8,813 bases of DNA from an uncultured Collinsella sp. (GCA_934621295.1 CAKTVB010000011.1:1-8813), one strand, 5' to 3'; shown: positions 1 through 6,434, counted from the stretch's first letter. A program made the numbers and translations. The notes: a model not told the origin generated them from the sequence alone.

Positions 1-13
1 TTTAAAAAACTCC

Positions 14-42
14 TTGCGCCCGCCCGCGGCATCGCGTATATT
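14..42 (+). promoter_or_regulatory. Probable promoter of tRNA-Gly
   Basis: TTGCGC at 14-19 and TATATT at 37-42 are separated by 17 bases, and the -10 ends 12 bases before the mature tRNA. The -10 matches the sigma-70-type consensus at 5 of 6 positions, the -35 only at its TTG. The position just ahead of a stable RNA gene is what makes this convincing. Confidence 0.6.
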
Positions 43-54
43 AATAACCCGCAA

Positions 55-130
55 GCGGACATGGCTCAGTTGGTAGAGCACAACCTTGCCAAGGTTGGGG
101 TCGCGGGTTCGAGCCCCGTTGTCCGCTCCA
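55..130 (+). tRNA. tRNA-Gly(GCC)
   Basis: A complete 76-nt cloverleaf with an encoded CCA end. The acceptor stem GCGGACA (55-61) pairs with TGTCCGC (120-126), with discriminator T127 and CCA at 128-130. The D arm is GCTC/GAGC (64-67, 76-79). The anticodon stem CAACC/GGTTG (81-85, 93-97) encloses loop TTGCCAA with anticodon GCC at 88-90. The T arm is GCGGG (103-107), loop TTCGAGC, then CCCGT. Anticodon GCC reads GGC and GGU glycine codons. Confidence 0.97.
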
Positions 131-141
131 TCGCATGCATC

Positions 142-167
142 GGGCCGGTTTTCGAATCGGCCCTTTT
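142..167 (+). terminator. Terminator-like hairpin between the two tRNA genes
   Basis: GGGCCGGTT (142-150) pairs with AATCGGCCC (155-163) around a TTCG tetraloop, with one G-T pair, and is followed by TTTTC. This has the form of an intrinsic terminator. It lies only 13 bases before the next tRNA, so it may instead act as a leaky terminator or as a processing signal in a two-tRNA transcript. Confidence 0.75.
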
Positions 168-176
168 CATATCGAC

Positions 177-250
177 GGCGAAGTGGCCAAGTGGTAAGGC
201 AGAGGCCTGCAAAGCCTTTACCCCCGGTTCGAATCCGGGCTTCGCCTCCA
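177..250 (+). tRNA. tRNA-Cys(GCA)
   Basis: A complete 74-nt cloverleaf with an encoded CCA end. The acceptor stem GGCGAAG (177-183) pairs with CTTCGCC (240-246), with discriminator T247 and CCA at 248-250. The anticodon stem GAGGC/GCCTT (202-206, 214-218) encloses loop CTGCAAA with anticodon GCA at 209-211. The T arm is CCGGTTCGAATCCGG-like. No separate promoter is visible between the preceding hairpin and this gene, so it probably depends on transcription that starts upstream of tRNA-Gly. Confidence 0.97.
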
Positions 251-260
251 GATCGCCCAA

Positions 261-289
261 GGGCCCCTCCTTCCCGGAGGGGCCCTTTT
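261..289 (+). terminator. Intrinsic terminator after the tRNA pair
   Basis: GGGCCCCTCC (261-270) and GGAGGGGCCC (276-285) form a perfect 10-bp G+C stem with loop TTCCC, followed by TTTT. This is a classic rho-independent terminator closing the tRNA unit. Confidence 0.92.
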
Positions 290-371
290 CGTTGAGGGGG
301 ACCGGGTTCGGACCGCATTGGCGGCGCGGAACTGGGGAAACGCGGGGCGTTTTCCAGCGCAGCGCGCAAGG

Positions 372-387
372 CGCGGCACGTGCCGCG
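372..387. repeat. 16-bp perfect palindrome with CACGTG core
   Basis: CGCGGCACGTGCCGCG is identical to its reverse complement. Its central 8 bases, GCACGTGC, occur again at 518-525, so it could be a dimeric-protein binding site. No regulator can be named from sequence. Confidence 0.6.
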
Positions 388-425
388 GCGAGTGCGGGCG
401 GCGCGGCCGCGCGCGGGATCCGGGG

Positions 426-457
426 AGGACACCGGTGGCGCCAGCGGCAGGTGTCCT
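426..457. repeat. 8-bp inverted repeat around a small palindrome
   Basis: AGGACACC (426-433) and GGTGTCCT (450-457) are perfect inverted copies. The 16-base loop contains the palindrome TGGCGCCA (436-443). It could form a stem-loop in RNA or be a protein site. No U tract follows, so it is not a terminator. Confidence 0.5.
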
Positions 458-490
458 GGGAGGGGCGCCCCGTGCGGACCCGGGTGCTTT

Positions 491-564
491 TCCAAATGAA
501 GCGGAAAATCCCATTTAGCACGTGCTTAAGGCGGCCCAAACAGGATTTTCTGCTTCATTTTGGA
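491..564. repeat. Long imperfect inverted repeat enclosing a palindrome
   Basis: The arm at 491-511 is the reverse complement of 543-564, except for one extra T in the right arm and one G-T pair. This gives about 20 pairs around a 31-base loop. The loop contains AGCACGTGCT (517-526), a perfect 10-bp palindrome sharing GCACGTGC with the palindrome at 372-387. There is no U tract on either side. It could be a small non-autonomous repeat element, a structured untranslated region or a protein-binding site. Confidence 0.65.
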
Positions 565-651
565 TCGGGTGAGGACAGGGGTGCGCTTGCTTGGCTTGTT
601 TCTTGGCGTCGCTTCCATCGGGCAAATCATTATTTGTCGATTACGCATCAA

Positions 652-681
652 TTGTACGTTTCTCTACATATGTGGTCTATT
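652..681 (+). promoter_or_regulatory. Possible promoter of the surface-protein gene
   Basis: TTGTAC (652-657) and TCTATT (676-681) are 18 bases apart in the A+T-rich stretch about 100 bases upstream of the start codon. Both hexamers are weak matches, and other pairings are possible here. The general location is more reliable than the exact boxes. Confidence 0.3.
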
Positions 682-783
682 TATCCATTGTTGAAGAAAA
701 GCTCGAGGAGTATTCTTTCGCAGTGAAATTAATGGACACATGCCGCTTCAGCAGCTGCGACGCAACGGAGAAAAAGGTGCATC

Positions 784-3594
784 ATGGCCTCTTCCAAGAA
801 GAATTACTTCAAGCCGACGGTTGCCGCGGTGATAACGGCCGGATTCGCACTTTCCCCCATGCTTTCCACCGCTGCAATGGCGCAGACCAATAACGACTTG
901 GTGCTTGCTGGCTGCTACGAGGAGTGCCAGGGTGGCACCATGTCGCTTTCTGCCTGCAAGAAGAATCTCGATGATGCCAAGGCCAAGCTCGATAAAGCGA
1001 AGGCGAATTATCAGGCCAAGCGCGATGCGACCGGCAATGCCGCAACCGATCTTGAAGCCGCCCAGGCGGCAGAGAAGGAGGCTGCGGCGAATCTCGAGGC
1101 TGCCCAAGCTGCCTATGACGAGGCTGCGGCTGCCAACGAGGCGGCTCAGCAGCATCTCAAGGATGTCGAGGGGGAGTGGACCGAGAAGAGCGATGAGGTC
1201 AAGGAGGCCGACCGTGCGGTCGTGAAGAAGACCGCCGAGCTCGAAGCTGCTAAAGCCGAACACGCCAAGGCGACGCTTGAGGTGCAGCGCCTTCAGGCTC
1301 TCGCTGGTCTTTCAAACGATTCCGTCGACAGCCTTAAGGCGGCGGCCGATCTGGCTCAGAAGAATTACGATGCTGCCCAGAAACTTTGGGAGACGGCGAG
1401 CGCTCAAAGCAAAAAGGCGCAGGGCAAGTTTGATGATGCACGCACGAAGCACGATGCCGCGGTAAGTGCGCTCGAGACCGCCAAGAAGAATCTCGAAAAC
1501 GCCGAGAATTGGTACAACGGCATGGTCGATCGTCAGAAGGACGCGCAGGCCAAATACGACAAGGCTAAGAAAGCTTTGGACGACGCCAACGCGCGCCGCG
1601 ACGAGATTAACCAGGGGCATGACGATCTTGAGAAGAAGGTTGACGAGGCGAACACCGCGCTTGATGCTGCAAAGGCTGATGTCGCATCGGCGCAAGCCGC
1701 CCTCGATGCCGCGGCAAACTCGTATAACGATGCGGTGGCAAATCAGCAGGCAAAGCAGCAGGCGGCCGATGACGCCCGCGCGCTCTATGAGGAGGCCTCG
1801 AAGACGGCGGGCGATGCGTCGCAGGTTCAGGCGCTGCGCACGCGAAAGGCCGAGCTTGAGAGCAAAGTCGCGGACGAAAAGCAGCAGGTTGAAAACGATC
1901 AAGCGGCGCTCGATAGTGCTGACGCGGCACTCGATGCGGCGCAGGCGGCCCAGAAGACCGCCGAGGACAATTTGGTCGCCCCGACACAGGCGGTGAAGGA
2001 TGCTCAGACCGCCCTTGCCGCACGACAAAAGGAGAAGTCGAAGATCGACTCCGAGGTGAGCGCTTCCCAGGCTGTATATAATGCCGCGAAGTCCTACTAC
2101 GACGCCATCAAGGACAGCAAATGGGTCCTTCAATCGGTGAAGAACGAGGCCAAGAAGACGCTCGATTCCGCTGAATCCAACCTCAACGGCCTGAAGGCGA
2201 AGCAAGATGCCAAGGCAGAGGAGGTTGCTGCCGCCCAGGCCGCGCTCGACAGCGCGAATGCCGTGAAAGTGCCGCTTGATGAGGCCCTGGCTCAGGCAAA
2301 GCAGGATGTGGCCGATGCCCAGGCGGCAAAGCAGACCGCAAGCGACAATCTCAATGCGGCGAAGGCGGCTCTCGATACCGATCAGGCAGAACTCGACAAC
2401 GTGAGCGCTCAGCTGGACGCCATCGACCATTTGGACGAGTACAAGCAGAAGCTTGACGATGCCGAGGAGGCTCTTAAGCAGGCGAAGCAGGCGACCGAGC
2501 AGGCCGAGGCGAAAAGGGACGAAGCCCAGCGGGTTCTCGATCAAAAGGGGGCAGCCCAGCAGGACGCACAAGCCGCCGTCGATGCTGCGAAGTCGGCCGT
2601 TTCCTCCTACGACGCAGAGCATGCGGCCGAGCTTAAGAAACTCGACGAGCAGATTGACGGCAAGACCGTGCTTGGCGTGAAGATTCCGGGCGAGCTCACC
2701 CGAAAGTACGAAGAGGCGAAGGCAGGGCTCGATATCGTAAATGCCCAGCTTGCGGTGGCGGCCAAGAACTTGGATGCTGCCCGCGTGCTCATGGTGGGCG
2801 CTGAGGTTGCCGAGAAGGCAACGAAGCTTGCCATGGACGCGGCGGGTGTCCAGCTGCAGGTTGCAAAGGACGCCGAGGCTGCCGCCTATACCGTAATGGA
2901 GGCGGCGCGCAAGGTGGCGGAGTCCGCCTCTAAGCTTGCCGAGAACGCCGAGCAGGCGGCCCAGCAGGCAGCGCAAAAACTCGAGGAGGCTCGCGCGGCG
3001 CAGGCGGCTGCAAAGCAGAAAGTCGATCAGTCCCGTACCGATTTGGATGCGGCGAAGCAGCACGCTGAGCGCGCAAACAAGGAGCTGGCCGAGCTGAGCG
3101 CGCAGGTTGCTCAGGCGGAAGTCAACGCCATCAAGGCTAAAATCGGCTTGCGGGCGAAGGAGAAGTCGCTCACCTCTGCCAAAGCGGCGTTTGAGACCGC
3201 CCATGCGAACACGTTGGCGAAGCAGGCCGCATACGACAGCGCTGTGTCTGCGGAGCAGCAGGCAAAAGATGAGCTTGATGCCGCGCAGGCCAACTACGAT
3301 GCGGCGCTCGAGTGCTACAACAAGTGCTCGCAGGCTGCAGGCTCTGGCACGGCCACGGGCTCGGGTTCTGCGTCCGACGCATCCTTGGCGGGGGCTCCGG
3401 CAGAGGGCAAGGGCAATGCGGCCGCTGCGTCCCAGCCGGCGGCGAGCGGTTCTACTGTCGCATCGCACGCCGCGGTTGCCACGCTGCCGCAGACAGGTGA
3501 TGCGACTCTCGAGGGAATCGTCGTTGTTGCCGGCGCCGGTGCTGCCGCTATCGCCGCGGGCGAGATCGCTCGTCGTCGCCATGCCGCGAAGTAG
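784..3594 (+). CDS. LPXTG-anchored alanine-rich coiled-coil surface protein
   Basis: The product has 936 residues. Residues 1-33 form a signal peptide: a lysine-containing N-terminus, a hydrophobic core, and a likely cut after AMA-33. Residues about 50-843 are almost continuous heptad-like helix rich in Ala, Lys, Glu, Asp and Gln (AAxxxLDAA-type units). Helix-breaking segments occur near 173-182 (LAGLSNDS) and 625-638 (DGKTVLGVKIPGEL). A Gly/Ser/Ala linker runs from about 849 to 899. The sortase signal LPQTG is at 901-905, followed by a hydrophobic stretch (about 911-926) and the tail RRRHAAK. The protein should be covalently attached to peptidoglycan and reach outward as a long rod. CYEEC (44-48) and CYNKC (844-848) bracket the coil. 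The start is the ATG at 784, with an A/G-rich ribosome site (AAAAAGG at 771-777). Its ligand and function are unknown; adhesion or immune binding, as in streptococcal coiled-coil proteins, is only an analogy. Confidence 0.93.
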   Translation: MASSKKNYFKPTVAAVITAGFALSPMLSTAAMAQTNNDLVLAGCYEECQGGTMSLSACKKNLDDAKAKLDKAKANYQAKRDATGNAATDLEAAQAAEKEAAANLEAAQAAYDEAAAANEAAQQHLKDVEGEWTEKSDEVKEADRAVVKKTAELEAAKAEHAKATLEVQRLQALAGLSNDSVDSLKAAADLAQKNYDAAQKLWETASAQSKKAQGKFDDARTKHDAAVSALETAKKNLENAENWYNGMVDRQKDAQAKYDKAKKALDDANARRDEINQGHDDLEKKVDEANTALDAAKADVASAQAALDAAANSYNDAVANQQAKQQAADDARALYEEASKTAGDASQVQALRTRKAELESKVADEKQQVENDQAALDSADAALDAAQAAQKTAEDNLVAPTQAVKDAQTALAARQKEKSKIDSEVSASQAVYNAAKSYYDAIKDSKWVLQSVKNEAKKTLDSAESNLNGLKAKQDAKAEEVAAAQAALDSANAVKVPLDEALAQAKQDVADAQAAKQTASDNLNAAKAALDTDQAELDNVSAQLDAIDHLDEYKQKLDDAEEALKQAKQATEQAEAKRDEAQRVLDQKGAAQQDAQAAVDAAKSAVSSYDAEHAAELKKLDEQIDGKTVLGVKIPGELTRKYEEAKAGLDIVNAQLAVAAKNLDAARVLMVGAEVAEKATKLAMDAAGVQLQVAKDAEAAAYTVMEAARKVAESASKLAENAEQAAQQAAQKLEEARAAQAAAKQKVDQSRTDLDAAKQHAERANKELAELSAQVAQAEVNAIKAKIGLRAKEKSLTSAKAAFETAHANTLAKQAAYDSAVSAEQQAKDELDAAQANYDAALECYNKCSQAAGSGTATGSGSASDASLAGAPAEGKGNAAAASQPAASGSTVASHAAVATLPQTGDATLEGIVVVAGAGAAAIAAGEIARRRHAAK

Positions 3595-3629
3595 CCGCGT
3601 GCTTTCGCATCCATAACCTTCGATTTGGA

Positions 3630-3668
3630 GGGCGCGCCGAATCAATGCGGTTTGGCGCGCCCTTCTCT
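3630..3668 (+). terminator. Intrinsic terminator of the surface-protein gene
   Basis: GGGCGCGCC (3630-3638) pairs perfectly with GGCGCGCCC (3654-3662). The stem can extend inward by GAA/TTT with one G-T pair, leaving a 9-base loop, and TTCTCT follows. It lies 35 bases after the stop codon. Confidence 0.88.
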
Positions 3669-3863
3669 CGGTGAACGCACAACATATAGGTCAAGTGCTT
3701 TTTTAACGCCGTTCAGCGCGGGACTCGTGAGGTTTTGGAAGATTTCTAAAAGGAATATGTCCAGTATGCTTAACGGTCAAACTGCAGGTCACGTGTTAGG
3801 GGCGCGCGGAATAAAAATGCTAGTGGGGGCAGTGCAAATATTTTCGGTATCTTTCTCACGCCG
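3669..3863. other. Spacer upstream of the reductase promoter, no gene seen
   Basis: The short open frames here overlap the preceding terminator or lack ribosome sites, and I do not accept any. A weak NrdR-box-like sequence at 3677-3692 matches 11 of 16 positions of the good box at 3877-3892. I see no convincing hairpin or riboswitch. Confidence 0.6.
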
Positions 3864-3876
3864 TTGACCTGCTAAA

Positions 3877-3892
3877 ACACAATATATAGTGT
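3877..3892. promoter_or_regulatory. NrdR box 1
   Basis: ACACAATATATAGTGT is a near-ideal NrdR box, the 16-bp palindrome bound by the zinc-finger/ATP-cone repressor NrdR in front of ribonucleotide reductase genes. Its last base overlaps the first base of the proposed -35 hexamer. The neighbouring nrdD gene makes the assignment strong. Confidence 0.92.
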
Positions 3893-3919
3893 TGACCATA
3901 AATAAGAAAACATTATATA
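3892..3919 (+). promoter_or_regulatory. Probable nrdD promoter, covered by NrdR boxes
   Basis: TTGACC (3892-3897) and TATATA (3914-3919) are 16 bases apart; TATAGG at 3916 with an 18-base spacer is an alternative -10. The -35 abuts NrdR box 1 and the -10 lies inside box 2, so bound NrdR would block polymerase directly. A second TTGACC at 3864-3869 could pair with TATAGT at 3885 inside box 1, with a short 15-base spacer. Confidence 0.65.
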
Positions 3920-3923
3920 GGGT
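3908..3923. promoter_or_regulatory. NrdR box 2
   Basis: AAACATTATATAGGGT matches box 1 at 13 of 16 positions and keeps the TATATAG core. Its start is 31 bp after that of box 1, about three helical turns, which is the spacing known for paired NrdR boxes bound on one face of DNA. Confidence 0.85.
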
Positions 3924-4141
3924 GAGCAACTTGTCGTATGATAGGTATCGACGCACCGTAAGATATGACTTCACGTTTGCCAAGCGAGTTACGACGCTTC
4001 CCCTTGCTGCTCCGTGAGCAAGGCGGGGATCTGTCCGCACGCGAGCGTAAAGTCTTTCAACGAATAGAGAAGACGCAAGAAGGCGGGAGAGACCCGCGAC
4101 GTTCGTGCGCCTTGAAGAAGAGGACGAGAGGTACGAGCTTC
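3924..4141 (+). other. Long 5' leader of nrdD with possible competing hairpins
   Basis: About 215 nt separate the proposed transcription start from the nrdD start codon. Visible stems are CCTTGCT/AGCAAGG (4002-4008, 4017-4023), GCGGG/CCCGC with loop AGAGA (4083-4097), and AAGGCG/CGCCTT (4080-4085, 4108-4113). The last two share bases and cannot both form. The leader is also open in the nrdD frame for 59 codons from an ATG at 3965. That ATG has no ribosome site, and those residues do not resemble an ATP-cone, so I treat the leader as untranslated. It matches no riboswitch class I can recognise. Confidence 0.45.
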
Positions 4142-6364
4142 ATGAAGATCATCAAGCGCAGCGGAGTAGAAGTTACGTTTGACATCGAGAAGATCAGCAA
4201 CGCGATTCGAGCGGCGAACCGTGAGGTCAAGGAGTCCGATCGCCTGACCGAGCGTCAGGTTATCTATGCCTCGCAAAACGTTGCCGATGCCTGCGAGAAG
4301 GCCGGCCACACCGTTTCCGTCGAAGAGATTCAGGATATGGTCGAGGACGAGATCATGCGTCTCGACCGCTACGAGGTTGCTCGCCACTACATCATCTATC
4401 GCTATGTGCAGAGCCTCAAGCGCACCAAGAACACTACCGACGACAAAATCCTCTCGCTCATCGAGTGCAACAACGAGGAAGTCAAGCAGGAGAACTCAAA
4501 CAAGAACCCCACCGTCAACTCGGTACAGCGCGACTATATGGCCGGCGAGGTTTCCAAGGACTTGGCCCAGCGTGTCTTGCTGCCCGCCGACGTCGTGGCC
4601 GCCCATAACGAGGGCCTCATCCACTTCCATGACTCGGATTACTTTGCTCAGCATATGCACAACTGCGACCTGGTGAACCTTGAGGACATGCTGCAAAACG
4701 GCACGGTCATCTCGGGCACGCTTATCGAGAAGCCGCATAGTTTCTCGACGGCGTGCAACATCGCCACGCAGATCATCGCCCAGGTTGCATCTTCCCAGTA
4801 CGGCGGCCAGTCCATCTCGCTGACGCATCTGGCGCCTTTCGTCGAGGTGAGCCGCCAAAGGATTCGTCGCGAGGTGACCCGTGAGCTCGAGGAGCTCGGC
4901 GTGAACGCTCCCAAGGAGAAGGTGCACGAGGTTGTGGAGGAGCGTCTGCGCGACGAGATTCGCCGTGGCGTTCAGACCATCCAGTACCAGGTTGTAACCC
5001 TTATGACCACCAACGGTCAGGCCCCGTTCGTCACCGTGTTCATGTATCTCAATGAGGCGCGTTCCGAGTCCGAGAAGCATGACCTCGCCATGATTGTCGA
5101 GGAGACCTTGCGCCAGCGTTATGAGGGCGTGAAGAACGAGGCGGGCGTGTGGATCACCCCGGCGTTCCCCAAGCTCATCTACGTGCTCGAGGACGACAAC
5201 GTGGCCGAGGACTCTCCGTTCTTCTACCTCACGCAGCTTGCCGCTAAGTGCACCGCCAAGCGCATGGTGCCCGACTATATCTCCGAGAAGAAGATGCGCG
5301 AGTACAAGTTGTCCTTTGGTGAGACCGAGGGCAATGGCGACTGCTACACCTGTATGGGTTGCCGCAGCTTCTTGACTCCCGACCGATCCGGTAACGGCTA
5401 CGACAACGTGGCGAATGCCGGCAACTGGGAGCCGGGCAAGCCTAAGTACTACGGCCGCTTTAACCAGGGTGTTGTCACTATCAACCTGCCCGACGTGGCG
5501 CTCTCGTCGCATCAGGACATGGATAAGTTCTGGGAGATCTTCGATGAGCGCTTGGAGCTGTGCCACAAGGCGCTCATGTGCCGTCACAACCGCTTGAAGG
5601 GCACGTTGTCCGATGCCGCTCCGATTCTGTGGCAGTACGGCGCCCTTGCGCGTCTGAAGAAGGGTGAGACCATCGATAAGCTGCTGTATGGCGGCTACTC
5701 GACTATCTCGCTCGGCTATGCGGGCCTCTATGAGTGCGTCAAGTACATGACCGGCCACAGCCACACCGAGGCGGAGGGTACGCCCTTTGCGATGCAGGTC
5801 ATGCAGCACATGAACGACAAGTGCAATGAATGGAAAGCCGAGAGCAACATCGACTTTTCGCTCTATGGCACGCCGCTTGAGTCCACGACGTACAAGTTCG
5901 CCAAGTCGATGCAGCGCCGCTTTGGTATCGTCCCCGGTGTGACCGACAAGGGCTACATCACCAACAGCTATCACGTGCATGTATCCGAGCAAATCGACGC
6001 CTTTGACAAGCTCAAGTTCGAGAGCCAGTTCCAGCGTCTGAGTCCCGGTGGCGCTATCTCCTACGTCGAGGTTCCCAATATGCAGGATAACCTCAAGGCC
6101 GTTATCCGCGTGATGCAGTACATCTACGACAACATCATGTATGCCGAGCTCAACACCAAGAGTGACTATTGCCAGGTGTGCGGCTACGACGGCGAGATTA
6201 AGATCGTGGAAGACGACGGCAAGCTGGTGTGGGAGTGCCCTCACTGCGGTAACCGCGATCAGGAAAAGATGAACGTGGCTCGTCGTACCTGCGGCTACAT
6301 TGGTACGCAGTTCTGGAACCAGGGCCGCACTGAGGAGATTCGCGACCGCGTTTTGCACCTGTAA
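4142..6364 (+). CDS. nrdD: Anaerobic (class III) ribonucleoside-triphosphate reductase
   Basis: NrdD reduces ribonucleoside triphosphates to deoxyribonucleotides without oxygen, using a glycyl radical made by NrdG. The product has 740 residues. Residues 1-95 form an ATP-cone (MKIIKRSG onward) that senses ATP/dATP. C175 in HNCDLVN corresponds to the second active-site cysteine of formate-using enzymes, and C407 in MGCR is the likely thiyl-radical cysteine. C677, C680, C699 and C702 (CQVC, CPHC) form the zinc site near the C-terminus. G718 in RRTCGYIG is the radical glycine. C401 and C404, just before C407, are additional cysteines. I chose the ATG at 4142 because GAGAGG (4126-4131) lies 10 bases upstream and the ATP-cone begins there. 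It is the first gene of the nrd-fol cluster and is preceded by two NrdR boxes. Confidence 0.97.
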   Translation: MKIIKRSGVEVTFDIEKISNAIRAANREVKESDRLTERQVIYASQNVADACEKAGHTVSVEEIQDMVEDEIMRLDRYEVARHYIIYRYVQSLKRTKNTTDDKILSLIECNNEEVKQENSNKNPTVNSVQRDYMAGEVSKDLAQRVLLPADVVAAHNEGLIHFHDSDYFAQHMHNCDLVNLEDMLQNGTVISGTLIEKPHSFSTACNIATQIIAQVASSQYGGQSISLTHLAPFVEVSRQRIRREVTRELEELGVNAPKEKVHEVVEERLRDEIRRGVQTIQYQVVTLMTTNGQAPFVTVFMYLNEARSESEKHDLAMIVEETLRQRYEGVKNEAGVWITPAFPKLIYVLEDDNVAEDSPFFYLTQLAAKCTAKRMVPDYISEKKMREYKLSFGETEGNGDCYTCMGCRSFLTPDRSGNGYDNVANAGNWEPGKPKYYGRFNQGVVTINLPDVALSSHQDMDKFWEIFDERLELCHKALMCRHNRLKGTLSDAAPILWQYGALARLKKGETIDKLLYGGYSTISLGYAGLYECVKYMTGHSHTEAEGTPFAMQVMQHMNDKCNEWKAESNIDFSLYGTPLESTTYKFAKSMQRRFGIVPGVTDKGYITNSYHVHVSEQIDAFDKLKFESQFQRLSPGGAISYVEVPNMQDNLKAVIRVMQYIYDNIMYAELNTKSDYCQVCGYDGEIKIVEDDGKLVWECPHCGNRDQEKMNVARRTCGYIGTQFWNQGRTEEIRDRVLHL

Positions 6365-6398
6365 GAGATTGATAGGGGCGCGGTCTTTCTGTCTGCAA

Positions 6399-6434
6399 GA
6401 ATTGATGGGGCTGTTTTCGCGGCCCCATCAATTC
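6399..6434 (+). terminator. 13-bp hairpin between nrdD and nrdG, without a good U tract
   Basis: GAATTGATGGGGC (6399-6411) pairs perfectly with GCCCCATCAATTC (6422-6434) around a 10-base loop. The following bases (ATCTGTAGC) lack a run of T, so full termination is doubtful. An attenuator or an mRNA-stabilising element that keeps nrdD product above nrdG product is plausible. A second copy of the 5' arm, ATTGATAGGGGC, lies at 6368-6379 and could compete for the same 3' arm. Confidence 0.6.

Larger units (their letters stand above)
290..783. other. Long spacer without a credible gene; palindrome-rich then A+T-rich
   Basis: About 490 bases lie between the tRNA terminator and the surface-protein gene. 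Frames open across it run into the tRNA genes and look like composition artefacts. The first 200 bases are extremely G+C-rich and hold a 16-bp perfect palindrome (372-387), a 12-bp palindrome (401-412) and an 8-bp inverted repeat (426-433 with 450-457). A long imperfect inverted repeat follows at 491-564. From about 600 the base composition turns A+T-rich, as expected for a promoter region of the gene at 784. Confidence 0.7.

Noticed and set aside
61..726. Open frames on both strands spanning the tRNA genes and the following spacer
   Set aside because: They run through two perfect tRNAs and two hairpin terminators and have no recognisable protein features.
907..915. LAGC at residues 41-44 of the surface protein as a lipoprotein cleavage site
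   Set aside because: It lies after polar residues (QTNND) beyond the end of the hydrophobic core, and a normal AxA site precedes it. The LPQTG anchor explains attachment.
784..3594. Long tandem DNA repeats or a phase-variable tract in the coiled-coil gene
   Set aside because: The protein is repetitive in style, but by eye the repeats are short and degenerate. I found no long identical units or simple-sequence runs.
1312..3645. 777-codon open frame on the - strand opposite the surface-protein gene
   Set aside because: It is a shadow of the biased, G+C-ending codons of the + strand gene. Its translation is a Leu/Arg/Gly-rich string without domains, and it runs through the terminator at 3630-3662.
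3625..3867. 80-codon + strand frame between the surface-protein gene and nrdD
   Set aside because: It starts inside the terminator hairpin, lacks a ribosome site and shows no protein-like features.
3965..4141. Upstream start for nrdD at 3965 adding 59 residues
   Set aside because: The ATG has no ribosome site, the added residues are unlike any NrdD N-terminus, and the ATP-cone begins at the ATG at 4142, which has GAGAGG upstream.
4496..6358. 620-codon open frame on the - strand opposite nrdD
   Set aside because: nrdD on the + strand has every family motif. The antisense frame is Leu/Val/His-rich and is explained by codon bias.
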